Of a stretch of DNA of 64,000 nucleotides, positions 11,201 to 23,362 are shown one piece after another. Both the position numbers and the translations under genes were made by a program. Source of the DNA: Gordionus sp. m RMFG-2023 (Eukaryota > Nematomorpha > Gordioida > Chordodea > Parachordodidae); assembly GCF_954871325.1 (NCBI RefSeq), contig NC_088777.1, positions 34,573,366-34,637,365 on the forward strand, written 5' to 3'. Each line of letters opens with the position of its first letter. The first letter of the stretch is position 1. The notes below the pieces were generated by a model, which did not search any database, had not been told where the DNA came from, and was given only the letters and a program-made list of their open reading frames with translations.

Positions 11201-14200
11201 TTTAAAAAGTGGAGGGTCCAAGGGTTCAGGGTGCTAAAAAATTTTAACTTAAATTTTTTTTTTTAAATTAATGTAAAAATATAATTTTTAAAAAATAATA
11301 TAATAATATAAAATTTTTATAATTTTATTAATTTTTTTCGTGGAATCTCCCTAAAAAATAGTCACTTTAAAACTATAATTGATAAAGCAAGGGATGTTGT
11401 AAAATATTTAAGAACTCCCACAATTGTTAGAATATTAAAGTCCATGAAAAGGTAAATGGCAATTTTAGATTGCACAACACGTTGGTCCTTTATATGTATG
11501 ATGCTAGAGCGATTATTAATTTTGAAAGATTTCTGTAATGTTTTTATCATAGGAGCATGTGAAATCATTTTGTCAGAAGATGATTGGAATCAAGTAAAAG
11601 AGCTTACTAGTGTGCTGGTTCCTTTAAAAATAACAACATTAAGAGTGCAAGCAGAACAATTATGTTTATCGGATTTTTATGGCATATGGTTATGTCGATT
11701 AGAGTTAGGGAGATTAACAAGTTCTTTTTCAAATGAAGTATTAGAAAATACGAAAATAAGAGAGCAACAATATTTACAAAATAGTGTTGTATATGCTTCT
11801 ATATATTTAGACCCGCGATATTAGGTTAGTAGTGAGCAAAAACAAATGGCTATAGCCATCTTGAAGATTTATGGCATACCCAAAACTCTATTATTTACAA
11901 TACATTGGTGGTTACAACAATATCTACTGGTTGTAGCGATAACAATGATAATGATAACGATATTGATGATCTGGAAATTTTACTATTAGATAGAGAAAAA
12001 AAATTAAATTATCATCTGATAGAAAGGAGCAAAAAATATCTATTGTATCTTTAATAGAAAAGTTCTTGGAAGTTATGAGAATAAATAGAGATGCAAACAT
12101 TTTAAAATTCTGGGAGGAAAATTCTTCAATATATCCAGAATTATATACCTTTTCTAGAATCGTCATGGCTGTACCGGCGACACAAGTACAATAATTTATG
12201 TATTATAAAAATGACTATCTATTTTAGGTAAGTGTAGAACCTGGATTTTCATCGTTGACTAATTTACGTGGAAATCTGAAGGATGATATTTTAAAAGATA
12301 TCATGATTGTGCGATTGAATAAAATATTTAAAATATAAATTATCTCATTTCGAATTATAAATGTGTATATATTGAAGTATAATAAAAAATGAATGAAAAA
12401 AAGTCTTATTTTGAGTCATTATTTTTATGTTACCTCTGAACCCGGACCCTAACCCTGGACCCGGGTCCTTTTTAAATTTATTACCGAACCCGGACCCTTT
12501 TTTTTGTCGAAGGGTTCACATCCCTGTTTCTCCCCATGAAATTATAATTCCGCAGATAACGCATTTTATATCTTTGTCTTTTGTATAATATTTCCATCAG
12601 ATACCATATTTAAAAAAATTCTTCTATTTAAAGAATAAATAATAAAATTGGCGTTATTATTTAAAAAGATTTAAAATAAATAATTGGGGTTCCATTCTAT
12701 TTTTATAAAAAAACTTTAAAAATATTATAAATCTATTTTAAAAAATAAATAAAATTTAAGGGGTGTTGTGCATTTGCATTGTTTAAAAAAAATTATTTAA
12801 AAAGTATTATTAATATAAAATAAATATACATAAAATAACATAAAAAAAGAAAGTAAAAAGATCGGATCCGGGTCTTCGGGTATCGGCACGCGATATTTTT
12901 ACAAAACGCAAGATATCGGTGCCGATCTGATATTTAATATCGGCACAGCCCTAAACATATATTTTATATAATCGAACTTATCATCTAGAAGTTTCTTTTT
13001 TACGAAATTCGTTTAATGTAATCTTTGAAATATTACCCATAATTTCTAAAGAGATATATTATTTATTTTTTTAAAACAAAAAAAATATACAATTCTATTT
13101 AATATTTAACTTGACCGAAGACCGCTTTTTTTTAATTTCGTCGCCAAATTTTATAGTCAAAACAATTGGTTTCTTTATTTAAAATTCTTATCTATATATA
13201 ATATTTTATAATTATGTAATTTAACTTCTAATATTATAAAATAAGATTGACCTCAATAATATAATATTAAATATAGGAAAGTTATAATATTGTATGATAA
13301 ATATTCAAGATACATTGGCCTCAAAAATGATACACCGGTGATCGATACAAATGAAATCGATCAGAAATACAAAGATAAAAATAGATAGCAAGATTAATAT
13401 TATAATAGATAAGTGAAGGAGCTTACCACCAGAAAAGGAGAAAGCTAAAAAGAAAAAAAAATATAATATTCAAATAGCATTGAATATAACCTTATAAAAT
13501 ATTACAGTAAGAATTATTGACAAGCAAGAAAGTAATGATAAAATAGCCAGTTTATTCCATGAAAATTGGCGGACGAAGGAAAAGGCTAGATAATTGGATA
13601 ATTAAATCAAGTTGGTCTTTGGTAGAGGCCTATTTAATATTATCTTGATATTCCATAAGTTGGTAGAAATGACGAAGAGAAAGACACACTATGGAATAGT
13701 CTATTGGAGATGTCAAGACTACTTTATGAAGAGCAGATTATTTTGGATGGTGATCTGAACGGGCATGTGGTACTGAATACTGAAGAGTATGAAAGAGTTC
13801 GTGGGATTTTAGATTTGGCATGAGAAATTTTAAGGGGGAGAATATTCTAGATTTTGAGCAAGCTATATAAATGTTTTTTTATATAACACTATTTAAGAAA
13901 GAAACAGAGAAACTGGTTTACTATCGGTTGGTGCTTAAAGTTCAATATATTATTTATGTAGAGATGTGATTGTTATATAGTGAGAAATGTGATATTTTCA
14001 TCTCCAAATCTAAAGCAGGGATCAGAAAGTATAAGTTTTGCCCTACTAAATAATTGTTATACTTAGGGGCAATGTGGTATTTAATTTTCTAAACTTTTTA
14101 AAGAAAAATTTTCACTATTTTCGATTTCAAAATGCGCCAAAACGATATGTTATCTAATGTTTCTTTGGCTTACTTGGGTATACTTGGAATATCGTGATTA

Positions 14201-16414
14201 AACGGAGAATAAGAAGTTTATATTGCAAATAATATGCCCAATAAATATAATAGTTTGCTTTTCAATCTGGTCTGTACTATGTTGATAAACCTGAAGATTT
14301 TTCAATCCTAAAAAAAATTGAAGATAATCTTCTCAAGATCCATATCTCCAGTCAATCATAATATTAATCTGGGTGGAAAAATAAATAACACAAGAAACAA
14401 AGTGGTGCTCATACGAACATTAAATTAAATATGCTATATCTCAGAATTAAACTTAGAACCAATTTCAGAAAAAAATAAAATTTCCTTTTATTTTTTATGT
14501 TTGAATGTATTGTTTCAGAATATATTGCAAAATAATGAATTATAATGATGATATGATAGATAAATTATTTTTTTAATTTAATATTTGAAATCTTAATAAA
14601 GTAAGCTTTTTTTTAGAAAATTTTGAAACAAGTTATATTTATCATCATCATATTTAATCTAACCATAATCAATTAAAATAAATAAAATATGAAGGTTAAG
14701 GTTAGTTCTATCTTATATCCAAATATTAAATCAATATAACGAATATATATTTGAAATTGGGGTTATTTAGATCCCATCAGAGAACTTATGTCATTTTTCC
14801 ACCGAAGTATTGAAGGGTTAAACGGTCCGATTTGGGTCGATTTTTAAAAATGGCTCGGTATCGATTTTAGCCAGAATAATAATATGTGCCCTCTCATAGA
14901 TGGCAGAAAGGTTTGGACTTATATTTGCCAAATCTACAGGCTTACATAACATCATTTTGGCTAAAATTTTTATCGGGCCATTTAACATCACTACTTGACA
15001 TATTATTATTACACCACCAATTCAATTCTGTTATTTTTATTTTATAATTTTAATATTTTATAAAATGGCTAAGAAACGCGTTACTCGTTATTAAAAAAAA
15101 GACGCGTTACCGTTACTCGTTACTTAAAAAATACTTTATGTTATATATAAATTTTTTTTACAATAAAAATAAAATTATACACAAATAATATATTATAAGA
15201 TAAGTTCTTTTAATAATTTAGCAATTGATTTTCAAAATTTTGATCAGATAAACAAGAGAGTTAGAACTCAACATGGCTTTCACTGTGAAACACACGTTCA
15301 ACTGTCACGGAGGATGGTAGGGTTATGTTATATTTAATAATAAATATTTTATTTGGGGGAATTTATTAAAAATATTTAAAGATATTCTTATTAAAAAAAC
15401 TTTTACGTTATCTACACAAATATCTTCAATCAGATCCTCAACATTTTTTTTTATAATTACATTTTTCTATACTTGAGCTGCTTGACACCGAGGTTGAAAT
15501 ATTTGAATTTGTGCACCCACATTTACAAAGTATAGATTAATCTTCTTTATTTGTTTAAATAAGTTTCACACTGAGGCCATTTCCGAGTTAAATTATCTTC
15601 ATCTGAAGAAATAAGTACTATTGACGTATATTCTTTATAAATAAATTTTAATATTAGATATACTTGACTAAATAAAATTTAACAAAAATGTAATAAATAA
15701 AATAAAAATGAAACCTTGTTGATTGTTCTAAATTACAAACTAGGCTTAAATTATTTTAAAAATATATAATTTAATATAATATTTTTTTTCCATATTTTTT
15801 AAGAAAAGAATTAAAGTAACGAGAAACGTTTTGCTTTACCATTGCTCAAAAAAAACTTGTTACCTTTGAAGCATGTAACGAATGGTGTTTCTTTTCCTTA
15901 AAAAAGGTAACGCCTTACTTTCATTGACGTTACTTTAGATCACTAATTACAACTAATATAATTAATGTCTTTAATTACCAATAAGATTTCGAATCATAGA
16001 CAAAATATATATAGACAACAATCTAACCAACATGGTAAAAGATTCAGATCAACCTTCTAGTTTTACAAATCTTTCAAACAAAAACATAAATGAAAATAAT
16101 TTGCCTAACTATTTAGGCAACAATCCAGCACCCATGACATTGATAGTAAATATAACTTGAATCTACATTTTTTTTTTATTTAGTTTTATATTTAGCTATA
16201 ATATTTTTTAGAAACCTTGCTTTTTTGCATTAACTCATAATTTAGTATTATATTTTTTGTCTAAGTGATACCTTTTTTAAAACTTTTTCAATGGCATCAA
16301 ATGCATTTTTGGTAAGATAATTTAATAATATGATGTCATCTTATTCTATTTTGTAATAATTAATAGGGATCGATAGCTGAGCCTGGTTTAGGACTTTTAA
16401 CTTGGTGGACTTGA
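8270..16414 (+). CDS. POLR3H: RNA polymerase III subunit RPC8 (Rpb7-like), 7 exons
   Basis: Encodes the Pol III stalk subunit that pairs with RPC9 and takes part in initiation at tRNA, 5S and other small RNA genes in the nucleus. Exons: 8270-8380, 8418-8514, 8561-8647, 8692-8755, 8897-9025, 15986-16145 and 16367-16414. They total 696 nt and 231 residues, with phase kept and GT/AG at each junction. The N-terminus [15 protein letters not shown] and [16 protein letters not shown] match the Rpb7 N-terminal fold. [37 protein letters not shown] and [10 protein letters not shown] match the RPC25 OB-type domain. The C-terminus [15 protein letters not shown] is the family signature. Length is slightly above the roughly 204 residues of animal homologues because of an Asn/Ser-rich insert (about residues 173-213). 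Intron 5 (9026-15985) is 7 kb and packed with transposons; the others are 37-221 bp. Exon 3 starts at 8561, which gives [11 protein letters not shown] in frame. Confidence 0.94.
10919..12953. mobile_element. hAT-type non-autonomous repeat (TAGGGCTGTGCCGAT family), interrupted
   Basis: Subterminal motifs CCGATATT, CCGATACCGATTCGATA and, on the right, ATATCGGCACAGCCCTA mark a member of a dispersed family. The best copy is at 61796-62393. Flanking AACATATW (10912-10919 and 12954-12961) is a likely 8-bp duplication. The left end is worn. A separate hAT (11144-12526) splits it; joining the flanks across that insert reproduces the uninterrupted 61.8-kb copy around TTTCTCCCC and GTGAAATTA. The repeat lies inside the LTR fossil. 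Confidence 0.75.
11144..12526 (+). mobile_element. hAT transposon copy, TSD TTTCTCCC
   Basis: Ends are CAGGGATGGGAACCCT and AGGGTTCACATCCCTG, 16-bp inverted repeats with one mismatch, flanked by perfect TTTCTCCC duplications (11136-11143 and 12527-12534). Coding fragments on the plus strand: 11456-11824 encodes the RW and insertion-domain part ([35 protein letters not shown]). About 11930-12340 encodes [22 protein letters not shown] and, after a probable small intron (about 12188-12227), [19 protein letters not shown], the dimerisation domain. The N-terminal half is missing, so the copy is non-autonomous. A CCCGGACCC/GGGTCCGGG subterminal repeat is present. Confidence 0.88.
13560..14040 (+). 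mobile_element. Old RTE-type LINE fragment (endonuclease region)
   Basis: Frames here read [11 protein letters not shown], then [32 protein letters not shown] and TEEYERVRG, followed by a piece like [12 protein letters not shown]. These align block by block with the apurinic-type endonuclease of the young RTE copy at 53559-56846. The match is diverged and in several frames, so this is an old 5'-truncated and 3'-truncated relic. It directly adjoins the right duplication of the LTR fossil and lies in POLR3H intron 5. Confidence 0.75.
14808..14996. repeat. Short TAGTGTTGTTAAA-family repeat
   Basis: Begins near GGTTAAACGG and ends in CCATTTAACATCACTA. Internal blocks (CGATTTTTAAAAATGGC, GGCAGAAAGGTTTGGACTT, GGCTAAAATTTTTATCGGG) recur at 19469-19659 and, reoriented, near 37130-37275. 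A non-autonomous hAT derivative in POLR3H intron 5. Confidence 0.55.
15065..15945 (-). mobile_element. hAT remnant with GTAACG-rich ends
   Basis: The left side has AACGCGTTACTCGTTA and GTTACCGTTACTCGTTAC; the right side has GTAACGAG, TGTAACGAATGG and AAAGGTAACGCC, arranged as inverted sub-repeats. Between them the minus strand (about 15180-15400) shows fragments [17 protein letters not shown] and [12 protein letters not shown], matching an hAT dimerisation domain in more than one frame. No clear duplication found. Lies just upstream of POLR3H exon 6. Confidence 0.6.
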
Positions 16415-17239
16415 AATGTGCGATTGGAACATTATAATTTTAAATACAATATTTGTATTAATATACAATTTATAATATTATCTTCATATTATTTTGATTT
16501 ACTACTGATATAGAGAGAATTTACGGAACAGGTGAATTAAAAAATGGTTTTAATAAAATTTAATTGGAAACTTTCACATTAAAGAAAATAATTTAATGGA
16601 AATAAATAATTATTTATTTCAAAATAACCAAATCACTAGGTTACACCAATCTTCAATTTTATTTACCAATGTAATTTATCAAAAAATAATACCATGCTGA
16701 TTATATATTAATAATTTTATAATCTTTTAGTATTTTATACATTTTGGAATTTAAAGGTAGGAACAAATTTTTCAAATTTAAATAAGCGCTAAATAAATTA
16801 TTTATAATTGGAAAATAGCAAAATAATTTGTTGAATACGTTTTTAAAAATTAACATACACAAATTACTTTTAATTTATTATACTAAAATTACGCACATTG
16901 CCAATAGCTTTTTTCTAAGAGAAATTTTTTCGATTTTTTTTCTTTCCTTTGTCTTTTTTAGCTCTGCTCTTCACCCTTTTCTTCTTTCCTTTCTTCCCCT
17001 CTTCTCTTTTTCCTACATTTAATACATTATATTTTACAAAAATGTAGTTTATAATATTTACCAATCAAGGTTACAGTTTGGTTTGAAACTGATCTTCAAA
17101 CCTAATCGTAGTCCACAATGTAAATACCAAATCTAACCATCACAAAACAAAAACCAAATTGGACTATAATTCTGATCTAATTTTATTTAGGTTTTATGTA
17201 CCTTTGCAAAACAAAATATCATTTATAAAACCGAAAAAT
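16415..17239. other. POLR3H 3' flank; no gene seen
   Basis: An AATAAA at 16552-16557 could serve POLR3H, but such motifs are common by chance in this DNA. A pyrimidine-rich stretch lies at about 16925-17015. Nothing else recognised. Confidence 0.4.
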
Positions 17240-17792
17240 TTCATTTATTTTCAACAAATTTTTTACCGATCAGATATTTCCCAATATTCATAATCCGGTA
17301 ACGACACTAATACTATATTGATTGATTTTCATTTATGATCTATTTTTAACCAAACCAATGTCATATTAAAACAACATTTTTTATGCAACAAAATAACTAG
17401 ACAAAACAAGTAACAATTCCAAATTTCCCATTTTTCATGGCCAATGTGATATTTGGTACATTAACACGAATAGTTAACTTAATTTTTATTAATTTAATCA
17501 TCTCATTAAAATATGGGTAATGTTTATGGGCTGAATACTATTCGTTAAATATTTTTAAATCTTTTTCTTGTTGAAAACAATATAAACAAAAATAATATGA
17601 TGATTTTTATATACTCTTTTTTAAAATACTTTACTAATAAATTGAAATTAGGGTTTCTTTTTCATTTATTATTAATAGGAAATTATGTATAACAAAATAT
17701 AGAATTATATATAAAATCGTAAAAAAAAGATAATATCAGAATGGATCGGAAACGGTAAATATCGGCACCTACCAATATTTGGCCCAGCACTA
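17240..17792. repeat. Diverged member of the TAGGGCTGTGCCGAT repeat family
   Basis: The right end reads GGATCGG, AAATATCGGCACC, then GGCCCAGCACTA. Internal GGCCAATGTGATATTTGG matches a block in the copy at 33710-37724. CCGATCAGATATTTCCC near 17266 may be the left subterminal part. The left boundary is not fixed. Confidence 0.5.
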
Positions 17793-18639
17793 GAAAATAA
17801 TAATTAATATAACAGTCACAATAAATATATAAGAATAATTAGCAGTATCGATTAGATTGATAAATTTTTTTTTTTTTTTTTTTGACGGGTAAATTCTCTC
17901 TTTATTTCAATAGTTGCTGATATTAGATATTTTATTTTATGCATCCCCTCAATTTAGCTGATTTTTAAAAGTGACTAATTCGAGATTTAGGCAAAACAAA
18001 TATTAGCTAAGCATTTAGATTTTGCCAAAAGAAAACCACTTTTGGAAGTTTAGATAATATATGTTTTGCTAATATTTTAACCAAAAAATATTACACAAGA
18101 CTAGTTACATATAATCATTTAGTTATTTCAACTTTGGTAATTTTAGAAAATGAAAATATATCATCAGCAGATAGTGATATCATTATTGAAGAAGTGAATG
18201 ATTCACTCGATCTCCGATTAATTAATTTCAAATATATGTTTTGAGCATTAAATAAAGGTTTAAACATCAAAAATTAATATTGTTTATTTTTTTTAGTTTT
18301 TACCATTAAAAAATATGTTATAAAAAACCAGGATTAATCAAAAATTTTAAAATAAATATTTGAAGATTTTTTCATAATTGCTTAAAAATCTTTATTTTTT
18401 TAGATGTTTTCTAAATAAAATAGCAATGCTATTCAATTAAAAAAACGTCTAGGAAAAATTTTTTTATTCTTTTTTAAAAAACAAATTTTTTTACAAAATT
18501 CATTTTTTATTTTGTTCAAAAATCTTCATATTTTCGATCTTCATAAGAGCAAGGATCTTTCAAGATTTTTAAATTTTGAGAAAATGAAACCCTGATACAT
18601 AGAAGAATCTTTTGGCGACAAAATATCAAAAAAGTCTAA
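17793..18639. other. No gene seen
   Basis: A+T-rich, with an uninterrupted run of about 20 T at 17863-17883 and GATCTTC-type short repeats near 18500-18570. No feature can be assigned. Confidence 0.4.
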
Positions 18640-19029
18640 CTTAGTATCAAAACAGGTAAACCCCCCATGAAATCTCACCTGAAAATATGTTTAGAACACG
18701 ATGCCAAGCCGAAAATAATACCGGCAAAGGGTGCAGTATTCTAGAATGGATGCGATCATTAAAGGAATCAACCACTGGCTGAAGAGCAAAATCGAGCAGG
18801 TGTTGGACATCAGGTGAGCAAGTCTATTGACACCTGTGTTTAAAAGCGATGGTATATTCCGGTTTTGGGCGGACTTAAAAATACGCTTAAACCAACTTGT
18901 GAGATTTTAAGCATCCAATACCACGCATTAACGACTAATGCGTTAAATCATAGGTTAAAAATTACTAAAGTCTACTTTAAAAAGATTTTCCTTCAGACTC
19001 CGATACATAAGGATTTTTCAGATATCTTG

Positions 19030-20716
19030 ATTGACTTAATGTCATCGAAACTTTTATCGCCAATCTATTTTATAGCGAAACTTATCGTAAATTCACATTA
19101 GCGAATACTATTCCACTAAGAAAATAACGCGAAACAAATATCGCTCATATTTTATAGCAAAATTCTTATCGCGAAACTTTTAAAGCTAATACATTACCGC
19201 GAAAATTTTATAGCGAAGTTATTATCGCCTAACCCAAATCGCTAAGACAATATAGCGAAATCTATTTCGCGAAGATATTAAAGCTAATTTAATATCGCGA
19301 TAATTCCTAATAGTAACTATTTTTTTTTGAAACATTTTTTTATGATCAAATATAAAATAATATTTTAAAAAAATAGGTACAAGATTGATTCAATGATGGA
19401 GTTTTTAATTTTCTTTTAGCCTTAATAAATTTATATAATGATTTATGAACTCTATGGTTTATAAAATTTAGTGTTAAACGGCTCGTTTTGAGCCGATTTT
19501 TAAAAACGGCGAACTCCATATTTCATCCATAAAAAAATTACGCAAGCCAGAAGATTTTGTTCATAGAAGGAACAAAGGTCTATACATATATTATCGAAAT
19601 CTCGAGGCTTAGGTAATATTTTTCTGGCTAAAATATTGAGTTAGCCATTTAACAACATAATAAAATTTATTATTGGAATAAAAAATATTTGGTTTCTCGA
19701 AATCTTTATTATTATTAATTATTGAGTTCATTAGTTTAAACCTTGATCCTTATTCGATAAATTACATCTAAGTGAAAGGAATTTCCCTAATTCAAAATAT
19801 TTTTTAATTTTATGATTTACTATCTTTAAGCTTAAGCCAATATGTAATTCTTAATTACAATCTTATAGTACTAAAGCATTCATTCTTTTTTCCCCTTAAT
19901 TGTTTAGAATTATAACTATAGTAATTTTTTCTGAATTTTCAAAAGATGATTTTTCTAAGTGAAAATTTTAATTTTCTCAGTTTCTTAGAAAATATAATAT
20001 ATCGCTCAGAAATTTCTTTTATTATTTTTTGAATTTAAAAATTAATCACTACTCTCTGCCTTAATAACTCAGAACATTTAATTTTAAAAAATTTGAGAAA
20101 ATTTAAAAAAATAGAAAAATCTTCTGCAATTTTTAAAAATAATCAAAGAAAATCAGCAAAAATTCTTAGTTATCAGTATTTTATTTATCTTGATTTGAAA
20201 AATTTCTAAGCCTTTATAATATTTGTTTAAATTTACTTTTAATGGCATAAACCACATTTTAAAAATTTATATTTGGGAAGGGGTGAATTTATTGGGGTAG
20301 AAACTTGAACCAAAATATTCCCTCGGTACTTACAACCATGAGTGAGAAAAGACCAGAAAGAAATTGGCAAATTTATTTTTATCACAGAAGAAGAACATTA
20401 TATTGAATATGTTGTTTTCCTTTAATTAAAATTCTTAATACAATATTTATTGTTTCGCGGTAATATGCTCGCGATAATAACTTCTTGTTAACACATTCGT
20501 GGTAGAAAATTCGCTAAAAAGAGTTCGCGATAAAAGCTTCACTAAAATGTATTCCCTCTAAAGTATTCGCGGTTAATATTTTTTGGAAATAAATTCGCTA
20601 TATGGTCTTCGCTATAAATGTTTTACAGAATTGGCTTTACGATATTACCTTCGCTATAAAATTCTTTAGCGATAAACGGCATTCACGATAAAAATTTCGC
20701 TGAATTCACCTGATAC
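19030..20716. mobile_element. Foldback element with TATCGCGAA/TATAGCGAA sub-repeat arms
   Basis: Two arms of about 260 bp (19050-19310 and 20450-20716) face each other. The left arm is a series of TTTTATAGCGAA and TATCGCGAA units at irregular 15-25 bp spacing; the right arm carries the reverse complement units (TTCGCTATAAAA, TTCGCGATAA). TATCTTG at 19023-19029 recurs at 20717-20723 and marks the insertion duplication inside the Gypsy fossil. The middle is A+T-rich, without a coding frame, and holds a separate short repeat (19469-19659). Resembles foldback-type DNA transposons; superfamily not established. Confidence 0.75.
19469..19659. repeat. Short hAT-type repeat, TSD ATAAAATT
   Basis: A 191-bp element starting TAGTGTTAAACGGCTCG and ending GCCATTTAACAACATA, flanked by perfect ATAAAATT on both sides (19461-19468 and 19660-19667). 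Same family as 14808-14996. Inserted in the middle of the foldback element. Confidence 0.8.
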
Positions 20717-22344
20717 TATCTTGTCTATTTCAACGCATCAGGGCTACTTCCCATTCATTAAATTACCATCCAGCCTGAAAACAGCATCAGCAATTATCCA
20801 ACAAACTATGGAACTAATATTTGGCCACTTGAAAGACGTAATTTTCTACATTGGCAATTTACTGATTATTGGAACCTAAGATAAGACTTTTTAACTATAT
20901 TAAAATAATTTTTGACAGACAAATATGGCTTGACACCCAACTTTGGCCTAAGCTAATATATGATGAATAAATATAGATTCATGGGCCATGATATATATTT
21001 CGAGGTCATACACCCAAATTGCGACAAAATTAAAGCAATTACAAATATGCCTGAATCCTCACCGAAAGACTAACTATCCAAATTTCTGGGGATGGACAGC
21101 TATTACTACAAGTTCTTAAATAACTTTTCCGATTTAGCGGATTTATTATATATAATAATAAACAAGGAGAAATAGACATGGAATATCGATAATTAGTGTT
21201 ACTCATTAGTCAACCGCCTACGCTGTTCATTTTCGATCCATGCCAATCGGTATAGCAGAGGACGCCAAACGTTTTTTAGGAGTTGTGTAGTTCCATATAG
21301 GAGGCGATGGCAAAAAGAAATCTATAGCCTTTGCCTCCCTTGCATTATTGAAAGCTTAAAGAATTACACAAACATAGAGTGCAAGGATCTTGCTATAATT
21401 TGCGATCAAAAAGTTTCAAGAATATCTGATTGAGTAAGTTCACCATCATAAAGGATGATAAAACTTTGGTATATATATTCACAAAACAAAAAGTGTTGGA
21501 TACAATGCATCAATGTCAATGAGGATTCTAAAATGGAACATTGCCATGGAGCTCATTATTTCACAGAGCTGGCACAACACAGTGCCTATCTTATATACAG
21601 ACATCCGTTAATAGAATGATGAAAATGTACACAATATGGAAGAAGAAAAAATAAAGATAACTTATGGAATATACCCATAAATTTTGAGAAAAAGTATCAG
21701 ACGTAAAATGGCAAAGAAATATTGGAGGTTATGAGTGACAGTAAAAAAGGCGAACTCATCATAATTAATGCATAAATTCTTCAAGATTAATATTTTTTAT
21801 ATTATAAAAGATTATTAATTTAATATATTGTATTTTAGATTATTAACATACTTATTTATTTATTTCACAAATATTTAAGACTTAAAAAAGAATAAAATGA
21901 CTTTTTAGTTTTATTTAATAAATTTTTTAACTCTTTTTAATGAGTATTTTTTTAAAAAAATCATTATATTTTTTTCCGTAAAAGATTATCGATATAAAAA
22001 AAAAAGAATATTAGTTTAATCAATAAAAAATGTAAAGAAAAATATAATTATATTTTTACAGAACTGTAGAGCTGATTAAAAAAAATAAAGAATATAAAAG
22101 AAAAACCGCCATAAACCCTATAAACTATATTCACAATGAGTCCAAAGTAATCATACCATCTAATATGAAAAAATCAATGTTGCAGATGTTCCATTCAATA
22201 CATTTGGGGACAGAGAAAACACAATGCCGACATAGACCAGGAAGTTAAAAATTGCCAATATCTGGGGTGATAATCCCAAAATCATACAACATGCGTAATT
22301 TGCTACAAAAAAAATAATCGAAAGAGTACACATTGATTATGTAG

Positions 22345-23362
22345 GACTAGGGGTGTACAGGGTTGCCATGTCTCACCCCATCAGCGGAAGACTCCCGCAA
22401 TTTTTTAGTTTACACGCAGACATCTCACTACCGCAATTAGAAATCTCCCGTAAAAATCTACCGCAATTTTTTAATTTCTCCTGCTGCACAATTTTGTTTT
22501 AGCATTTTAACGTTTTTAATATATAAATAATAATTTTGAGAGAAAGTAATTGAATTTTAAATATAAAAACATCAAGTTTGTAAATTTCTATCTATCCTGT
22601 TTTATTCTTATCCAACAATAAATCAACATAATTCATATTATATCATTTTCAGTGTGTTTCTGTATAACATTATAGGACTTGGCGCTTAATTATCACGTTC
22701 AGGTTAAATTAAATAAATAATAAAATAATATTATACTTATTTCAATGATACTTGATAATTATTTTTATAGTTCAATCACATTATTAATAATATAGATGCA
22801 ACTACAGAAGAAATCGTTTAAAAAATCCAACGATATAGATAACCACATAATGGTAGATATAGCTGATTCAGGGTTATCAATGAGTTGCACGTCAGCATTC
22901 TGCGCTGATAATGTCTGCGAATTTTGGGATATTTACTGAATTGAGGCAGCACAATAATGACTTAATACCAATTGACTGCATATGCCATATACTACATAAT
23001 TCTTGCAAGAAGACTATGAATATATTATCTGTGGATGTCGAAATAATTGTGATAAAATGTTTTAACTAATTTATTTTATCAACTAAAAGAGTTAATGAAT
23101 TAAGAGAGTTGGTGGAGTGATCTGACTTGGAATGGTGTGAGTTGTTGCGACATGTCCCTATCGCAGAGGAGAAATGGGTTTCCCCATGTTAGAAAAAATA
23201 TGCGATGTTTTCTCCTTACCTCATTCTAATGCCTCACCGGCGCGCATTTTTAGCCCAATGAGGACTGCCTGGAGAAAGGAGAGAAATCGGATTGCTTTAA
23301 CAACATTAGAGGCCGAGCTAATTGTTAAACAAATAAATATATTTTTTACATTAAAAAATTAA
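22345..23362 (+). mobile_element. hAT remnant, left copy of a convergent pair
   Basis: Starts near CAGGGTTGCCATGTC. Plus-strand fragments: DSGLSMSCTSAFCADNVC, ICHILHNSCKKTMNILSV, VEWSDLEWCELLRHVP and LPHSNASPARIFSPM then KERNRIALTTLEAEL, in the order of an hAT transposase middle and C-terminus. Several frame changes separate them. The sequence at 22655-22810 is repeated in inverted form at about 24220-24420. Internal deletions differ from the right copy. Confidence 0.7.

Larger units (their letters stand above)
9649..13511 (-). mobile_element. Ty3/Gypsy-type LTR retrotransposon fossil
   Basis: An old, broken LTR element at 9654-13506 on the minus strand, within POLR3H intron 5. Matching terminal repeats lie at 9654-9878 and 13149-13506; they share TTTTATAGTCAAAA at one end and CCTTATAAAAT at the other. 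The 5-bp duplication GTAAG flanks the element at 9649-9653 and 13507-13511. Recognisable parts are a gag-like segment (about 10690-10850) and an integrase zinc-binding and linker region (about 10021-10560, with [12 protein letters not shown] and CFECQ). Three copies of a 39-bp repeat lie at about 9890-9997. It is much shorter than a whole element and has many breaks. Another repeat, which itself carries an hAT, has inserted into it. Confidence 0.75.
18640..22350 (+). mobile_element. Ty3/Gypsy-type pol fossil, interrupted by a foldback element
   Basis: Parts in order on the plus strand: start of the reverse transcriptase region (about 18660-19029, with VYFKKIFLQTPIHKDFSDIL); further reverse transcriptase (20717-20900, THQGYFPF, ASAIIQQTMELIFGHLKDV); connection region (about 20900-21110, LSKFLGMDSYYYKFL); an RNase H-like stretch (about 21280-21420); and an integrase zinc-binding relic (about 22150-22350). 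The family is clear, the copy is old and broken in many places, and no terminal repeats were recognised. The foldback element at 19030-20716 inserted into it. Confidence 0.75.
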
